Origin: CAVQZA01 sp963724805
GTDB lineage: Bacteria > Actinomycetota > Thermoleophilia > Gaiellales > Gaiellaceae
Length of the DNA: 64,000 nt
Reading direction: 5' to 3'
Assembly (NCBI GenBank): GCA_963724805.1
Contig: CAVRWA010000012.1
Span: 384,900-448,899, forward strand
This document shows, in pieces, positions 42,855 through 53,751 of the stretch (position 1 is the stretch's first letter; each line of letters starts with the position of its first letter). The position numbers and the translations under genes were made by a program. The notes under the pieces were generated by a model. That model worked only from the letters and a program-made list of their open reading frames with translations. It did no database searches and had not been told where the DNA came from.

Positions 42855-43777
42855 CCGCCCCGGAGCACAGGCGACGGCCGGGCCTCGGCTACGCAATGGT
42901 GCTCACGGGTGCGGTCCTGTTCGGCTTCAACGGGGCCGTCGCGAAGGTCGTGCTCGGGTCGGGGCTCTCGTCGCTGCGCCTGACCGAGGTGCGCTCGACC
43001 GGCGCATTCGTCGTCCTCCTCGTCGCGCTCCTGGTCGCGGCTCCGCACCTCCTGCGCGTGCGCCGCGACGAGCTGCCCTTCCTCGCCGCGTTCGGAGCGA
43101 TCGGGCTCGCATCCGTGCAGCTCTTCTACTTCCTGTCGATCCATCGGCTGCCGCTCGGGATCGCCCTGCTCCTCGAGTACACCGCGCCGCTCCTCGTCGC
43201 GCTCTGGGCCCGCTTCGTGATGCACCAGCAGGTGCGGCCGCGGCTGTGGATCGCCCTCGGGCTCGCGCTCTTCGGCCTCTCGCTCGTCGTGCAGGTTTGG
43301 ACCGGGGTCACGCTCAATGGGGTGGGGCTCGCATTCGGGGCGATCACCGCCGTGTCGTTCGCCGCCTACATCCTCATGGCCGAGCACGAGGTCGGCCGGC
43401 GCGACCCCGTCTCGCTCGCGTGCTACGGCTTCCTGTTCGCGTCGCTCCTGTTCGCCCTGATCCAGCCGTGGTGGAGCTTCCCGTTCTCGTTCGGCGGGCA
43501 GCGGATCTCGCTGCTCGGGCACCTCTCCGCCCATCACCTGCCGGCCTGGGCGCTCCTGTTCTGGGTGATCGTGCCCGGCACCGTGATCCCGTTCCTCCTC
43601 GTGATCGGCTCGCTGCGGCACATCTCGGCGACGCGCGCCGCGATCGCGGCGATGGTCGAGCCGGTCGCGGCGAGCGTGGTCGGCTGGGCCTGGCTCGGCG
43701 AGTCGCTCGGGCCGTCGCAGCTCGTGGGCGGGCTGATCGTGATCGCGGCGATCGCGATCGCCGAAACGGCCCGCTGA
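42851..43777 (+). CDS. EamA/DMT-family transporter
   Basis: The 308-residue protein has ten predicted membrane helices in two EamA repeats, with GAVLFGFNGAVAKVVLGSGL and IAAMVEPVAASVVGWAWLGE as the family marks. A CTG overlapping the decarboxylase stop (CTGA) gives the N-terminus MTAPEHRRRPGLGYAMVLTG; an ATG at 42895 is the alternative. It is probably co-transcribed with the decarboxylase. Substrate unknown. Confidence 0.87.
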   Translation: MTAPEHRRRPGLGYAMVLTGAVLFGFNGAVAKVVLGSGLSSLRLTEVRSTGAFVVLLVALLVAAPHLLRVRRDELPFLAAFGAIGLASVQLFYFLSIHRLPLGIALLLEYTAPLLVALWARFVMHQQVRPRLWIALGLALFGLSLVVQVWTGVTLNGVGLAFGAITAVSFAAYILMAEHEVGRRDPVSLACYGFLFASLLFALIQPWWSFPFSFGGQRISLLGHLSAHHLPAWALLFWVIVPGTVIPFLLVIGSLRHISATRAAIAAMVEPVAASVVGWAWLGESLGPSQLVGGLIVIAAIAIAETAR

Positions 43778-43908
43778 GGTCGGTTCCCAGTTACAAAGAT
43801 GGGCCGTTCGGCCTATTGGAGAGCGGCCGCCAGGGCGTTAGCGTCGTCGCACTGGGCGAATGCGATCCGCGGCGCGCGTTCCTGGCCTAGGAGGCCGCGG
43901 TGAGCAAC

Positions 43909-43953
43909 GGGAGAGACCCACCGCGACGACCCCCCGAGCGGCGGGTCTCTCCC
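43909..43953 (+). terminator. Large hairpin in the 253-bp gap before ispH
   Basis: GGGAGAGACCC (43909-43919) pairs perfectly with GGGTCTCTCCC (43943-43953) around a 23-nt loop, followed by ACATTTT. It is probably the terminator of the decarboxylase-transporter unit. The gap 43778-44030 holds nothing else that I can support apart from the ispH promoter. Confidence 0.65.
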
Positions 43954-44030
43954 ACATTTTCCAATCGAACGTCCCGCGTTTCCGAATCGCTCGCTCGTCG
44001 ACGCGCGGTCGCCACGGCCCAGCTACCATC

Positions 44031-44990
44031 GTGTCCGGTTTGGTCAAGCGAGTACTTCTCGCCTCGCCCCGCGGATTCTGCGCCGGCGTCGAGCGCGCCG
44101 TCGAAACTGTCGAGCAAGCCCTCGATCTGTACGGGGCACCCGTGTACGTCCGCAGGCAGATCGTTCACAATCTCCACGTCGTCCGCGAGCTCGAGGAGCG
44201 CGGCGCGATCTTCGTCGAGAGCGAGAACGAAGTACCCGTCGGCGGCACGCTCGTCCTCTCCGCGCACGGGGTCGCGCCGTCTGTCCACGCCGGCGCGGCC
44301 GCACGCCGACTGACGACGATCGACGCGACCTGCCCCCTCGTCAGCAAGGTGCACGCGCAGGTGATCCGATACGCGGCGGAGGGATTCACGGTGATCCTCG
44401 TCGGCCACGCGGGACACGAGGAGGTGGTCGGAACCATGGGCGAGGCGCCCGAACACGTCGTGCTCGTCGAGACGGTCGAGGACGCCGAGCGGCTCGAGCT
44501 GCCGTGCACCGACCGGATCGCCTACTCGACCCAGACCACGCTCTCGGTCGACGAGACGGCGGACATCGTCGCGATCCTGCGCCGCCGCTTCCCGCAGCTG
44601 CGCGAGCCGGCGACGAGCGACATTTGTTACGCGACGACGAACCGCCAGCGCGCGGTGCGCGAGATGCTGCCGCAGGTCGACCTTCTGCTCGTGATCGGCT
44701 CGTGCAACAGCTCGAACTCGAACAGGCTGGTCGAGGTCGGCCGCGCGGCGGGCGTGGAATCGCACCTGATCGACGACGAGAACGGGATCGACGTGGACTG
44801 GCTCGTCGGTCGCGAGTCGATCGGGATCACCTCCGGCGCCTCCGCTCCGGAGTCGCTCGTCAGCCGGGTCTGCGACTGGTTCCGCGCGTACGGAGTCACC
44901 GACATCCGCCCGTTCGCAGCGCTCCTCGAGGATGTCGTGTTCAAGCTGCCGATCGAGCTGCGCCGGGCACAGAGCTCGTCAGCGGCCTGA
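44031..44990 (+). CDS. ispH: 4-hydroxy-3-methylbut-2-enyl diphosphate reductase
   Basis: IspH makes IPP and DMAPP in the MEP isoprenoid pathway with a [4Fe-4S] cluster. The 319-residue protein has the cluster ligands Cys17 (GFCAGV), Cys101 (DATCPLV) and Cys199 (DICYATTNRQ), and the substrate motif SCNSSNS. The GTG at 44031 is used; a TTG nine bases downstream is possible. A TACCAT box lies immediately upstream. The gene is standalone and ends 16 nt before a convergent gene. Confidence 0.95.
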   Translation: MSGLVKRVLLASPRGFCAGVERAVETVEQALDLYGAPVYVRRQIVHNLHVVRELEERGAIFVESENEVPVGGTLVLSAHGVAPSVHAGAAARRLTTIDATCPLVSKVHAQVIRYAAEGFTVILVGHAGHEEVVGTMGEAPEHVVLVETVEDAERLELPCTDRIAYSTQTTLSVDETADIVAILRRRFPQLREPATSDICYATTNRQRAVREMLPQVDLLLVIGSCNSSNSNRLVEVGRAAGVESHLIDDENGIDVDWLVGRESIGITSGASAPESLVSRVCDWFRAYGVTDIRPFAALLEDVVFKLPIELRRAQSSSAA

Positions 44991-45006
44991 CCGGCGGAGC
45001 GGCGCC

Positions 45007-45426
45007 CTATCGTCGAACGGGGTCGTTGGTGATCGGGAACAGGGCGTCGGCGCGTCGCGTGCCGTTCGGCCCGGTCGACCAGCCGACGATGCCGATCTGG
45101 ATCGCACGGATCCCGCCCGCCGGCACCCGTACGGTCGCCGCGTAGTGACCCGACGCCCCGTGCGCGGGCGCAGTCCTCGCCGCGGCACCCGTCGCGCTCA
45201 GGAGTCGGAGGAAGATGCCCTCGCCGTCGAACGGATGCCGGTTACCACGGTCGTCGCGGTAGGTCAGCGTCCACGCGACCCGGAGCGTCGCTCCGGCTGG
45301 AGCGGTCAGGGGAACGCGTGTCGTGAGCGTCGCCTTCACCCCCTCCTTGCCGCCGGCAGGGAGCGCCGCAGCGAGCGCTACGACCGCGACCGCGAAACAC
45401 ACAACCACTGAACGCCTCGTTCCCAT
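45007..45426 (-). CDS. Secreted protein of unknown function, 139 residues
   Basis: The product has a Sec signal (about 1-26, VVVCFAVAVVALAAALPAGG) and an Ig-like all-beta body with LTTRVPLTAPAGATLRVAWT, PFDGEGIFLRLLSATG and YAATVRVPAGGIRAIQIGIV. No named family is recognised; the fold impression is my inference. A TATTAC box ends 7 nt before the ATG. It is convergent with ispH. Confidence 0.7.
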   Translation of the reverse strand: MGTRRSVVVCFAVAVVALAAALPAGGKEGVKATLTTRVPLTAPAGATLRVAWTLTYRDDRGNRHPFDGEGIFLRLLSATGAAARTAPAHGASGHYAATVRVPAGGIRAIQIGIVGWSTGPNGTRRADALFPITNDPVRR

Positions 45427-45503
45427 CCTGCCGGTAATACACCTTCCGGCGGGTGGAGGTTCCCGGCCGCCTCGACTCCGAACCGTCAGGCCTTTGACCC
45501 AAA

Positions 45504-46221
45504 CGGGGTCAGACCCCGGACGAGACCCGATGTGGCCATGTCCTATTCCGCGCCGCCTCTAAGAGGCATGGAGCAGCCACTCATCGGCATCCTCCTCGAC
45601 GAAGCGACGAAGTCGCACCCTCGCCCGATCACGATCGCTGCCGAAATGGGATAGTAAGGTGTCGATCGAGGCGAATGACGGAGGCGGCGCGACTCCCACC
45701 GCTGAGGCGAAGCTGCTCCATGCCCACTCGGTCGCGCTGTCGCAAACGCCGGCCCGAACAGGGTTGAGCGCGATGTAGCGGTAGAGCTCGAGCAGGTGTC
45801 CGTCGGACTCGACGAGCACGGCGTGATATCGGCCCTGAAAGAGATGCCCCGCCCGATCCCGCCTGTGGTTGAACGCCTGAGCGTAGGCGCCCTTCAGGCG
45901 CTGCATGCCCGCGGCGAGATTCGCTTGTGGAGTCGTGAGAAGGAGGTGGAAGTGCGTCCCCATCAGGCAGTACGCATGGCACACCCAGCCATAGCCAGTC
46001 ACGACACGTCCAAGCATCGTCAAGAACGCACGACGGTCCGCGTCATCCCTGAACACCAACGCCGTGTCGTTGCCATGGGACGTGACGTGATAGGACGATC
46101 CTGGAGCCTGGATTCGGCGGTCGTGGCATGAACTCAAGCTAGATGCCCTTGATCTCCAAGAACGACGCCGTGACGCTTTGAACACACATCCGGCGCAGAA
46201 TTGTCTCGGGGTCTGACCCCG
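45504..46221 (-). mobile_element. Second RAYT element with 15-nt terminal inverted repeats
   Basis: CGGGGTCAGACCCCG (45504-45518) and CGGGGTCTGACCCCG (46207-46221) are exact reverse complements, and each is itself nearly palindromic. They bracket a Y1 transposase gene on the minus strand. The shared GGGGTCAG core with the 12943-13626 element suggests related families. Confidence 0.8.
45559..46137 (-). CDS. REP-associated tyrosine transposase, N-terminus possibly frameshifted
   Basis: The HUH motif is in YCLMGTHFHLLL and the likely catalytic Tyr in LKGAYAQAFN; the ELYRYIALNPVRAGV block is conserved. The frame from about RIQAPGSSYHVTSHGND on is normal. The usual start MPRPPRIQAPG is present only if one base is removed: ATG at 46129 reads MPRPPNPGS in another frame. 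In frame, a TTG at 46137 (used here) or a GTG at 46185 is possible. The element may be decaying. Confidence 0.8.
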   Translation of the reverse strand: MSSCHDRRIQAPGSSYHVTSHGNDTALVFRDDADRRAFLTMLGRVVTGYGWVCHAYCLMGTHFHLLLTTPQANLAAGMQRLKGAYAQAFNHRRDRAGHLFQGRYHAVLVESDGHLLELYRYIALNPVRAGVCDSATEWAWSSFASAVGVAPPPSFASIDTLLSHFGSDRDRARVRLRRFVEEDADEWLLHAS

Positions 46222-46245
46222 CGCGAGTGGTGCGGACGTCGAGAG

Positions 46246-49311
<3,066 letters not shown>

Positions 49312-49378
49312 CGGGAAGGATTGTAGGGTCGACCGCGTTTACCACTCCGTCCCCCCAATCGAAAGGACCGCACGTTCC

Positions 49379-49696
49379 ATGGCAACTTCCGTGACCGAAG
49401 CAACATTCCAGGACGAGGTGCTCGCCAGCGAGACCCCGGTGATCGTCGACTTCTGGGCCGAGTGGTGTGGCCCGTGCCACGCCGTCGAGCCCGTGCTCAA
49501 CCAGATCGTCGAAGAGCGCAACGTCAAGCTCGTCAAGGTGAACATCGACGAGGAGCAGGGCCTCGCGCAGCGCTACGGGATCATGTCGATCCCCACGGTG
49601 ATCCTGTTCGAGGGCGGTCAGCCCGCTACCAGCGCGACCGGCGCCTATCCGAAGCGTCTGCTCGAGCAGCAGCTCTGGCCCGAGGTCGTCGCCTAG
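49379..49696 (+). CDS. trxA: Thioredoxin
   Basis: The 105-residue protein has the redox motif WCGPC (Cys30 and Cys33), the conserved cis-Pro in MSIPTVILF and the FWAEW strand. Length is normal. It is divergent from ileS, and an AAAGGA site lies upstream of the ATG. It may support reductases and peroxidases, possibly including the peroxiredoxin encoded near 55 kb. Confidence 0.96.
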   Translation: MATSVTEATFQDEVLASETPVIVDFWAEWCGPCHAVEPVLNQIVEERNVKLVKVNIDEEQGLAQRYGIMSIPTVILFEGGQPATSATGAYPKRLLEQQLWPEVVA

Positions 49697-49697
49697 C

Positions 49698-49844
49698 TCA
49701 GTCCTCGTCGGGCTCGACTGGGCCGAGCGATGCGGCGCGCTTTGCGAGGAAGTCCTCGAGCTCGGCGATGCCCGCGCCGGCCCAGTCCTCGACCCACGTT
49801 TCCGTGAGGTCGTCCTCGATGTAGTGCAGTCCCCGCTCCGTCAT
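49698..49844 (-). CDS. Small acidic protein, 48 residues
   Basis: The product starts MTERGLHYIEDDLTETWVED and is acidic, with one predicted helix (about 20-38). The ATG overlaps the Nudix stop by 4 nt (ATGA), and the stop lies 1 nt from the convergent trxA stop. The coupling supports a real gene. No family is recognised. Confidence 0.6.
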   Translation of the reverse strand: MTERGLHYIEDDLTETWVEDWAGAGIAELEDFLAKRAASLGPVEPDED

Positions 49845-50395
49845 CGCGCGGATGATGGGGGTTCGGGCCGGACATTGCAACTCGGACCCGTCGCGAGCCA
49901 CGCGTCGAGCACGAGCGGGACGTTGGTGAAGGCGAGCTTCTCGGGCGCCGGCAGCTCCTCGCGCGCGAACCAGCGCACCTCCGAGACGTCGTCGGCCGGT
50001 CGCTCGTAGCCGCCGAGGACACGCGCTCGCCAGTAGAGGTTCAGAGTGAACTGGGCCCCGGGAGCGTCGCCGTACCGATCGATCCACGCGCCGAGGTACT
50101 CGCCCGGCTCGACCTCGAGACCGGTCTCCTCGAGCAGCTCGCGCCTGAGCCCTTCGAGCGGAGGCTCGCCCTCCTCGAGGAAACCGCCGGGAATGTCCCA
50201 GCAGCCTCGGAACGGCTCGTGCGCCCGACGGACGAGCAGCAGCCGACCCTCCTCGTCCTCGCAGAGCGCGCACGCGGTCGGCGCGGAGTTCGCCCACGCG
50301 ACGAAGCCGCAGGCCCCGCACTCCATGCGGCCCTCCCCCGCCGTGAGAGAGCCGCGGCAGCGAGGACACCAGAGCCAGCCTTCGAGCACGCCCAT
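49841..50395 (-). CDS. Nudix hydrolase with N-terminal zinc ribbon
   Basis: The 184-residue product starts MGVLEGWLWCPRCRGSLTAG with two CxxC pairs (a zinc ribbon). It has the Nudix box GGFLEEGEPPLEGLRREL followed by LEETGLEV, so the REUxEExGU core is intact. Related proteins hydrolyse NADH or nucleotide derivatives; the exact substrate is open. The ATG at 50395 fits a TATTGT box with a 6-nt gap. It is divergent, by 17 bp, from the cNMP-binding gene. Confidence 0.88.
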   Translation of the reverse strand: MGVLEGWLWCPRCRGSLTAGEGRMECGACGFVAWANSAPTACALCEDEEGRLLLVRRAHEPFRGCWDIPGGFLEEGEPPLEGLRRELLEETGLEVEPGEYLGAWIDRYGDAPGAQFTLNLYWRARVLGGYERPADDVSEVRWFAREELPAPEKLAFTNVPLVLDAWLATGPSCNVRPEPPSSAR

Positions 50396-50400
50396 GCGGG

Positions 50401-50407
50401 CACAATA
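50401..50407. promoter_or_regulatory. Shared -10 region of two divergent leaderless genes
   Basis: CACAATA (50401-50407) gives CACAAT on plus, ending 6 nt before GTG at 50413, and TATTGT on minus, ending 6 nt before ATG at 50395. Both transcripts would start at the start codon. No room remains for a leader. Confidence 0.6.
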
Positions 50408-50412
50408 GGGGC

Positions 50413-50787
50413 GTGAGCCCGCGCGAGTCGCCCGCAACCACGAACGAGCTCGCCCGGATCGCCTTGCTCAAAGGGCTGCCGGGCGAGACGCTCGGCCGGC
50501 TCGCCCGCACGATGCGCCGCGAGGACGTGCCCGCCGGAGCGTGCGTCGTCCGCGAGGGCGACCCCGGCGACCGGTTCTACGTCGTGCTCCAGGGCATGCT
50601 CGCCGTGAGCCAGTCGTCGCGAGGCCAGCGCGGCGTCCTGCGCCCCGGGGACACCTTCGGCGAGGTCGCGCTCGCGATGAACGTGCCGCGGACGGCGACT
50701 GTTCACGCCGTCACGCCCTCGGTCGTCGCGAGCTGCGACCGCGCCGCGTTCGACGAGTTCCTGCGACCGCTCTTCGCCGATGACTAG
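50413..50787 (+). CDS. Cyclic nucleotide-binding domain protein
   Basis: The 124-residue protein is a lone CRP-like sensory domain with VREGDPGDRFYVVLQGMLAV, the phosphate-binding cassette GDTFGEVALAMNVPRTATV and a short C-terminal helix. There is no DNA-binding domain. It may act through a partner protein. The GTG start fits a leaderless transcript. Its stop overlaps that of the convergent ApbE-like gene in the palindrome CTAG. Confidence 0.88.
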   Translation: MSPRESPATTNELARIALLKGLPGETLGRLARTMRREDVPAGACVVREGDPGDRFYVVLQGMLAVSQSSRGQRGVLRPGDTFGEVALAMNVPRTATVHAVTPSVVASCDRAAFDEFLRPLFADD

Positions 50788-51482
50788 GCCGCGCGGGCGA
50801 GCCGGGCGTTCCAGGCCCGGTTCGCGAGCACGTTGCCGTCCGGGCCGACGAAGCGCCCCGGAAGACAGCGCTCGTCGAGCCAGGCGGGGCCCTCCGCCCC
50901 GAGCAGGAACGCAGCCCTGGCGGCGGTGACCGCCGCGAGACAGCTGTCGCCGGCAGCGGTGACCTGCACCCACGGCGACCCTGTCGCCGTCCCGGCACTC
51001 GTCGCCAGGCCGCCACGGCCGAGGCGCACCGGCCGATCGCCGGGGACCTCGACCGCGATGTCGCCGCGCGAGGCGATGTCACCTGCCGCCGAGACGAAGC
51101 CGTCGCCCGACAGCAGCTGGAGCGCGTCGTCGGCGGCGGCCGCCCTGGCGACGCGGTCGAGGTCGAGCCGCACACCCGCGGGCACGAGCACGAGGCGGCC
51201 AAGTAGGCGCACATCGTTCCAGCGTCCCGGCGTCGGGTCGACGAGCCCGCCCGTGGCCTGTGCCGCGTCGAGGGCCGCACCGATCGCGCGCGCAAGGAGC
51301 GGCGAGACGCCGACCACCGAGCCCGCCGCCTCGTTGAGCTCGTTCAGCTCGCTGCTCTCGCGGGAGCGGCTGAAGACGTTGTCGCGCTGGCGGAAGAGGC
51401 CGACGATCGCCTGCAGCTCACGAGGGGTCGCACCGCCGACCGCGATCGCGCAGCCCATCGCGTCGAACCGTGCAGTCCTCAC
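50784..51482 (-). CDS. ApbE-like (FAD:protein FMN transferase family) protein, divergent
   Basis: The 232-residue product resembles ApbE through FSRSRESSELNELNEAAGS, ATGGLVDPTPGRWND and the AAGDIASRGD segment. It is shorter than the usual 300 or more residues. The canonical DLGGIAKG is changed to DLDRVARAA, and the C-terminal metal-site region is not obvious. It may have lost transferase activity or use another substrate. The stop overlaps the convergent gene by 4 nt. Confidence 0.75.
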   Translation of the reverse strand: MRTARFDAMGCAIAVGGATPRELQAIVGLFRQRDNVFSRSRESSELNELNEAAGSVVGVSPLLARAIGAALDAAQATGGLVDPTPGRWNDVRLLGRLVLVPAGVRLDLDRVARAAAADDALQLLSGDGFVSAAGDIASRGDIAVEVPGDRPVRLGRGGLATSAGTATGSPWVQVTAAGDSCLAAVTAARAAFLLGAEGPAWLDERCLPGRFVGPDGNVLANRAWNARLARAA

Positions 51483-51581
51483 GCGGGCACGTTCCTGTAG
51501 GCGGACGGCTCCACTACTCCAGTGTGCGGACGCCGCGTTCAGCCAGAGGGAACGCTCCGTTAAGAACTATTGTCGCTGCGT

Positions 51582-52265
51582 ATGACGGTGCTCCTGATCC
51601 ATGCGGGGGTCTGCGACTCGCGCCAGTGGTCGAGGCAGGTTGCCCTGCTGGCGCCCGAGGCGGTCGCACCCGACCTTCCCGGGTACGGCGACGCGCCGGT
51701 GCCCGAGGGCGAGTTCTCGATCGTCGACGACCTCGTGGCGCTCCTCGACGGGCCCGCCGCGGTCGTGGGCAACTCGTACGGTGGGCGGATCGCCCTCCAG
51801 CTCGCGCTGGCGCGGCCGGACCTCGTCGAGCGACTGCTGCTCGTCTCGCCCGGCCTGCCCGGCCACGACTGGTCACCCGAGGTTCGGGCGTGCGGCGAAG
51901 CCGAGGAGGAGGCCCTCGAGCGCGGCGACCTCGATGCCGCGACCGAAGTCTGCGTCGCGTTCTGGGCGCAGCCGCACGTGCGCCACGTCGTCCGCCCGAT
52001 GCAGCGCCGCGCGTTCGAGCTCCAGCTCGACGCGCCGGATTCCGGGGAGCACCCGGGTCCCGCCGTCGAGCCCGCAGCGGTTTGCTGCCCCACCCTGATC
52101 GCGGTCGGCGAGCACGATGTGCGCGACTTCCACGAGATCGGAGCCCGGCTTGCGGGCGAGATCCCCGGCGCGCGACTCGTCACGATCCCCGGCGCCGGCC
52201 ACCTGCCGAACCTCGAGACACCCGAGGCCTTCGACCGGCTCCTACTCGAGTTCCTCCAGGACTGA
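51582..52265 (+). CDS. Alpha/beta hydrolase
   Basis: The 227-residue enzyme has the nucleophile elbow GNSYGG (Ser65), the acid in GEHDVRD and the histidine in GAGHLPNLE, so the catalytic triad is intact. No signal peptide. The ATG is 8 nt downstream of a TATTGT box. The 3' end overlaps the convergent beta-lactamase-like gene by 24 nt. The substrate is unknown. Confidence 0.9.
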   Translation: MTVLLIHAGVCDSRQWSRQVALLAPEAVAPDLPGYGDAPVPEGEFSIVDDLVALLDGPAAVVGNSYGGRIALQLALARPDLVERLLLVSPGLPGHDWSPEVRACGEAEEEALERGDLDAATEVCVAFWAQPHVRHVVRPMQRRAFELQLDAPDSGEHPGPAVEPAAVCCPTLIAVGEHDVRDFHEIGARLAGEIPGARLVTIPGAGHLPNLETPEAFDRLLLEFLQD

Positions 52266-53048
52266 GTCCGACAGGCGCGGCCAGGCCCGCTTCGCCCACT
52301 CGCCAAACTCGAGATCGGAGAGGCAGGCGAGCGCGACACCCGCATCCGGATCGACCCAGAGGAACGTGCCCGCGGCCCCGAAGTGGCCGAAGGTGCGCCG
52401 CGAGTTGCGCCCGCCCGTCCAGTGCGGCTGCTTCTCATGGCGGAGCTCGAAGCCGAGGCCCCAGTCGTTCGGCTCCAGCCGACCGAACCCCGGGAGAACG
52501 CCCGTCAGGCCTGGAAACTGTGTCGCCGTCGCCTCGTCGAGCGTCTCGGGCGCGACGAGCGTCGGGGCGAGGAGCTCCGACGCGAGGCGCGTGAGGTCGT
52601 CGAGCGTGCCGCGGTAGCTCCAGGCGGCCGAGCCCGCGAGATGGGCGGAGAGGCCGAGCGGGCCGGTGACGGCGGCCCGCAGGTACTCCGGGAACGGCAT
52701 CTCCGCCGTCCCTGCGATCGCCGCCGCCGCCGCCTCGATGCCGCTGTTCGAGTAGATGCGGCGCTGCCCGGGGCGCGCGATCGGCGGGCCCTCGTTGAGC
52801 GGCAGGCCCGAGGCGTGCGACAGCAGGTGGCGGAGCGTCGAGCCCGGCGGGCCGGCCGGCTCGTCGAGGTCGACGATCCCCTCTTCCAGCGCGACGAGGG
52901 CCGCCGTGGCGGTGAGCAGCTTCGTGACCGAGGCCCAGCGGAACTGTAGGTCGCGCTCTCCGCGCGAGGCGATCACGCGGCCGCCGCGGACGACCGCCAC
53001 GGCCGCGCGCGCCGCGGGCCAGTCGTCCACCTGACGCAGAGCCTCCAC
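52242..53048 (-). CDS. Serine hydrolase, class C beta-lactamase family
   Basis: The 268-residue protein has the SxxK motif SVTK (Ser40-Lys43), the YxN motif YSN (100-102) and a C-terminal GHFGAAGTF segment in place of KTG. It has no signal peptide, so it is more likely an esterase or D-aminopeptidase-like hydrolase than an antibiotic resistance enzyme. The GTG at 53048 was chosen over an upstream start because that start would reach into the divergent ridA gene. Confidence 0.87.
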   Translation of the reverse strand: MEALRQVDDWPAARAAVAVVRGGRVIASRGERDLQFRWASVTKLLTATAALVALEEGIVDLDEPAGPPGSTLRHLLSHASGLPLNEGPPIARPGQRRIYSNSGIEAAAAAIAGTAEMPFPEYLRAAVTGPLGLSAHLAGSAAWSYRGTLDDLTRLASELLAPTLVAPETLDEATATQFPGLTGVLPGFGRLEPNDWGLGFELRHEKQPHWTGGRNSRRTFGHFGAAGTFLWVDPDAGVALACLSDLEFGEWAKRAWPRLSDSVLEELE

Positions 53049-53055
53049 GGCGGGC

Positions 53056-53062
53056 GATACTA
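53056..53062. promoter_or_regulatory. Shared -10 region of the serine hydrolase and ridA genes
   Basis: The sequence GATACTA offers GATACT on plus, 6 nt before GTG at 53068, and TAGTAT on minus, 8 nt before GTG at 53048. The whole gap between the two start codons is 19 bp. Confidence 0.55.
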
Positions 53063-53067
53063 GCCTT

Positions 53068-53490
53068 GTGGAGAGGCGGCTCATCTCGTCCGGCTCGGGC
53101 CTGGAGAAGCGCTGGGGCTACTCGCGGGCGGTCGTCGTAGGTCGTCGCGTCTACGTTTCCGGCACGGCGCCGATCATGCCTGACGACGCCGACCCTCCGG
53201 CCGATCCGTACGGCCAGGCGCGCCGCTGCCTCGAGATCATCGTCTCGGCTCTCGGCGGAGCCGGCGCGACGCCGGCCGACGTGGTGCGGTCACGCGTCTT
53301 CGTCACCGATCTCGACGTCGTCGAGGAGGTGATGCGTGCCCACGGGCAGGTCTTCGGCGCCGTGCGTCCCGCGTCGACCGGGATCGTGGTGGCCGGCCTC
53401 TTCGACCCGCGCTGGCTCGTCGAGATCGAGGTCGAGGCGGTGCTGCCCGCAGGGTCAGGAACGGGCCCCGGAGGGCCCGCCCTGGACTGA
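53068..53490 (+). CDS. RidA/YjgF-family protein
   Basis: RidA proteins hydrolyse reactive enamine or imine intermediates from PLP enzymes. The 140-residue product has VVVGRRVYVSGTAPIMPDDA, PYGQARRCLEIIVSALGGAG and VRSRVFVTDLDVVEEVMRAH. The Arg expected in the active site is present in FDPRWLVEIE. Length is typical. The GTG is 6 nt after GATACT. Confidence 0.88.
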   Translation: MERRLISSGSGLEKRWGYSRAVVVGRRVYVSGTAPIMPDDADPPADPYGQARRCLEIIVSALGGAGATPADVVRSRVFVTDLDVVEEVMRAHGQVFGAVRPASTGIVVAGLFDPRWLVEIEVEAVLPAGSGTGPGGPALD

Positions 53491-53511
53491 CGGCAAGTTG
53501 GAGCGACGGAT

Positions 53512-53751
53512 CTAGTAACCGCGATGGAGCGTGCGGCTGCGGTGCCTCACATCCGAGCGAACGTCGACGTACACGTCCACGTGGGGGACGACGCGCACGT
53601 CAGAGCGGACGTCGGCTCGCACGTCCACCCGTTGGACAGCAGCCCCGGCGTCCGAGCGGACGTCGGACCGGACATCGGCCGCGAGGGCAGCCGGGGCGAA
53701 GAGTGCAGCCGCACTTGCGACGGCGGCGACGATGCGTGGGGACTTTGGCAT
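53512..53751 (-). CDS. Small secreted protein with DVRSDVR repeats
   Basis: The 79-residue product has a signal peptide (about 1-24, ending AALA). The mature part is built from repeats of DVRSDVR and relatives (VDVRADVRSDVR, VDVYVDVRSDVR), about five copies, with alternating Asp and Arg. An AGGAGAAGAGGAG site precedes the ATG, so the gene is likely real. No family is recognised; the pattern suggests a beta strand or stretched polyampholyte. Confidence 0.65.
   Translation of the reverse strand: MPKSPRIVAAVASAAALFAPAALAADVRSDVRSDAGAAVQRVDVRADVRSDVRVVPHVDVYVDVRSDVRHRSRTLHRGY

Noticed and set aside
43900..44313. 137-codon frame starting at GTG 43900 with a good ribosome-binding site
   Set aside because: It overlaps ispH by about 280 nt in another frame and its product is Ser/Arg-rich with no motif.
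52242..53048. Antibiotic-resistance beta-lactamase
   Set aside because: The SxxK and YxN motifs place it in the broad serine hydrolase family; it has no signal peptide and lacks a KTG triad, so resistance is not supported.
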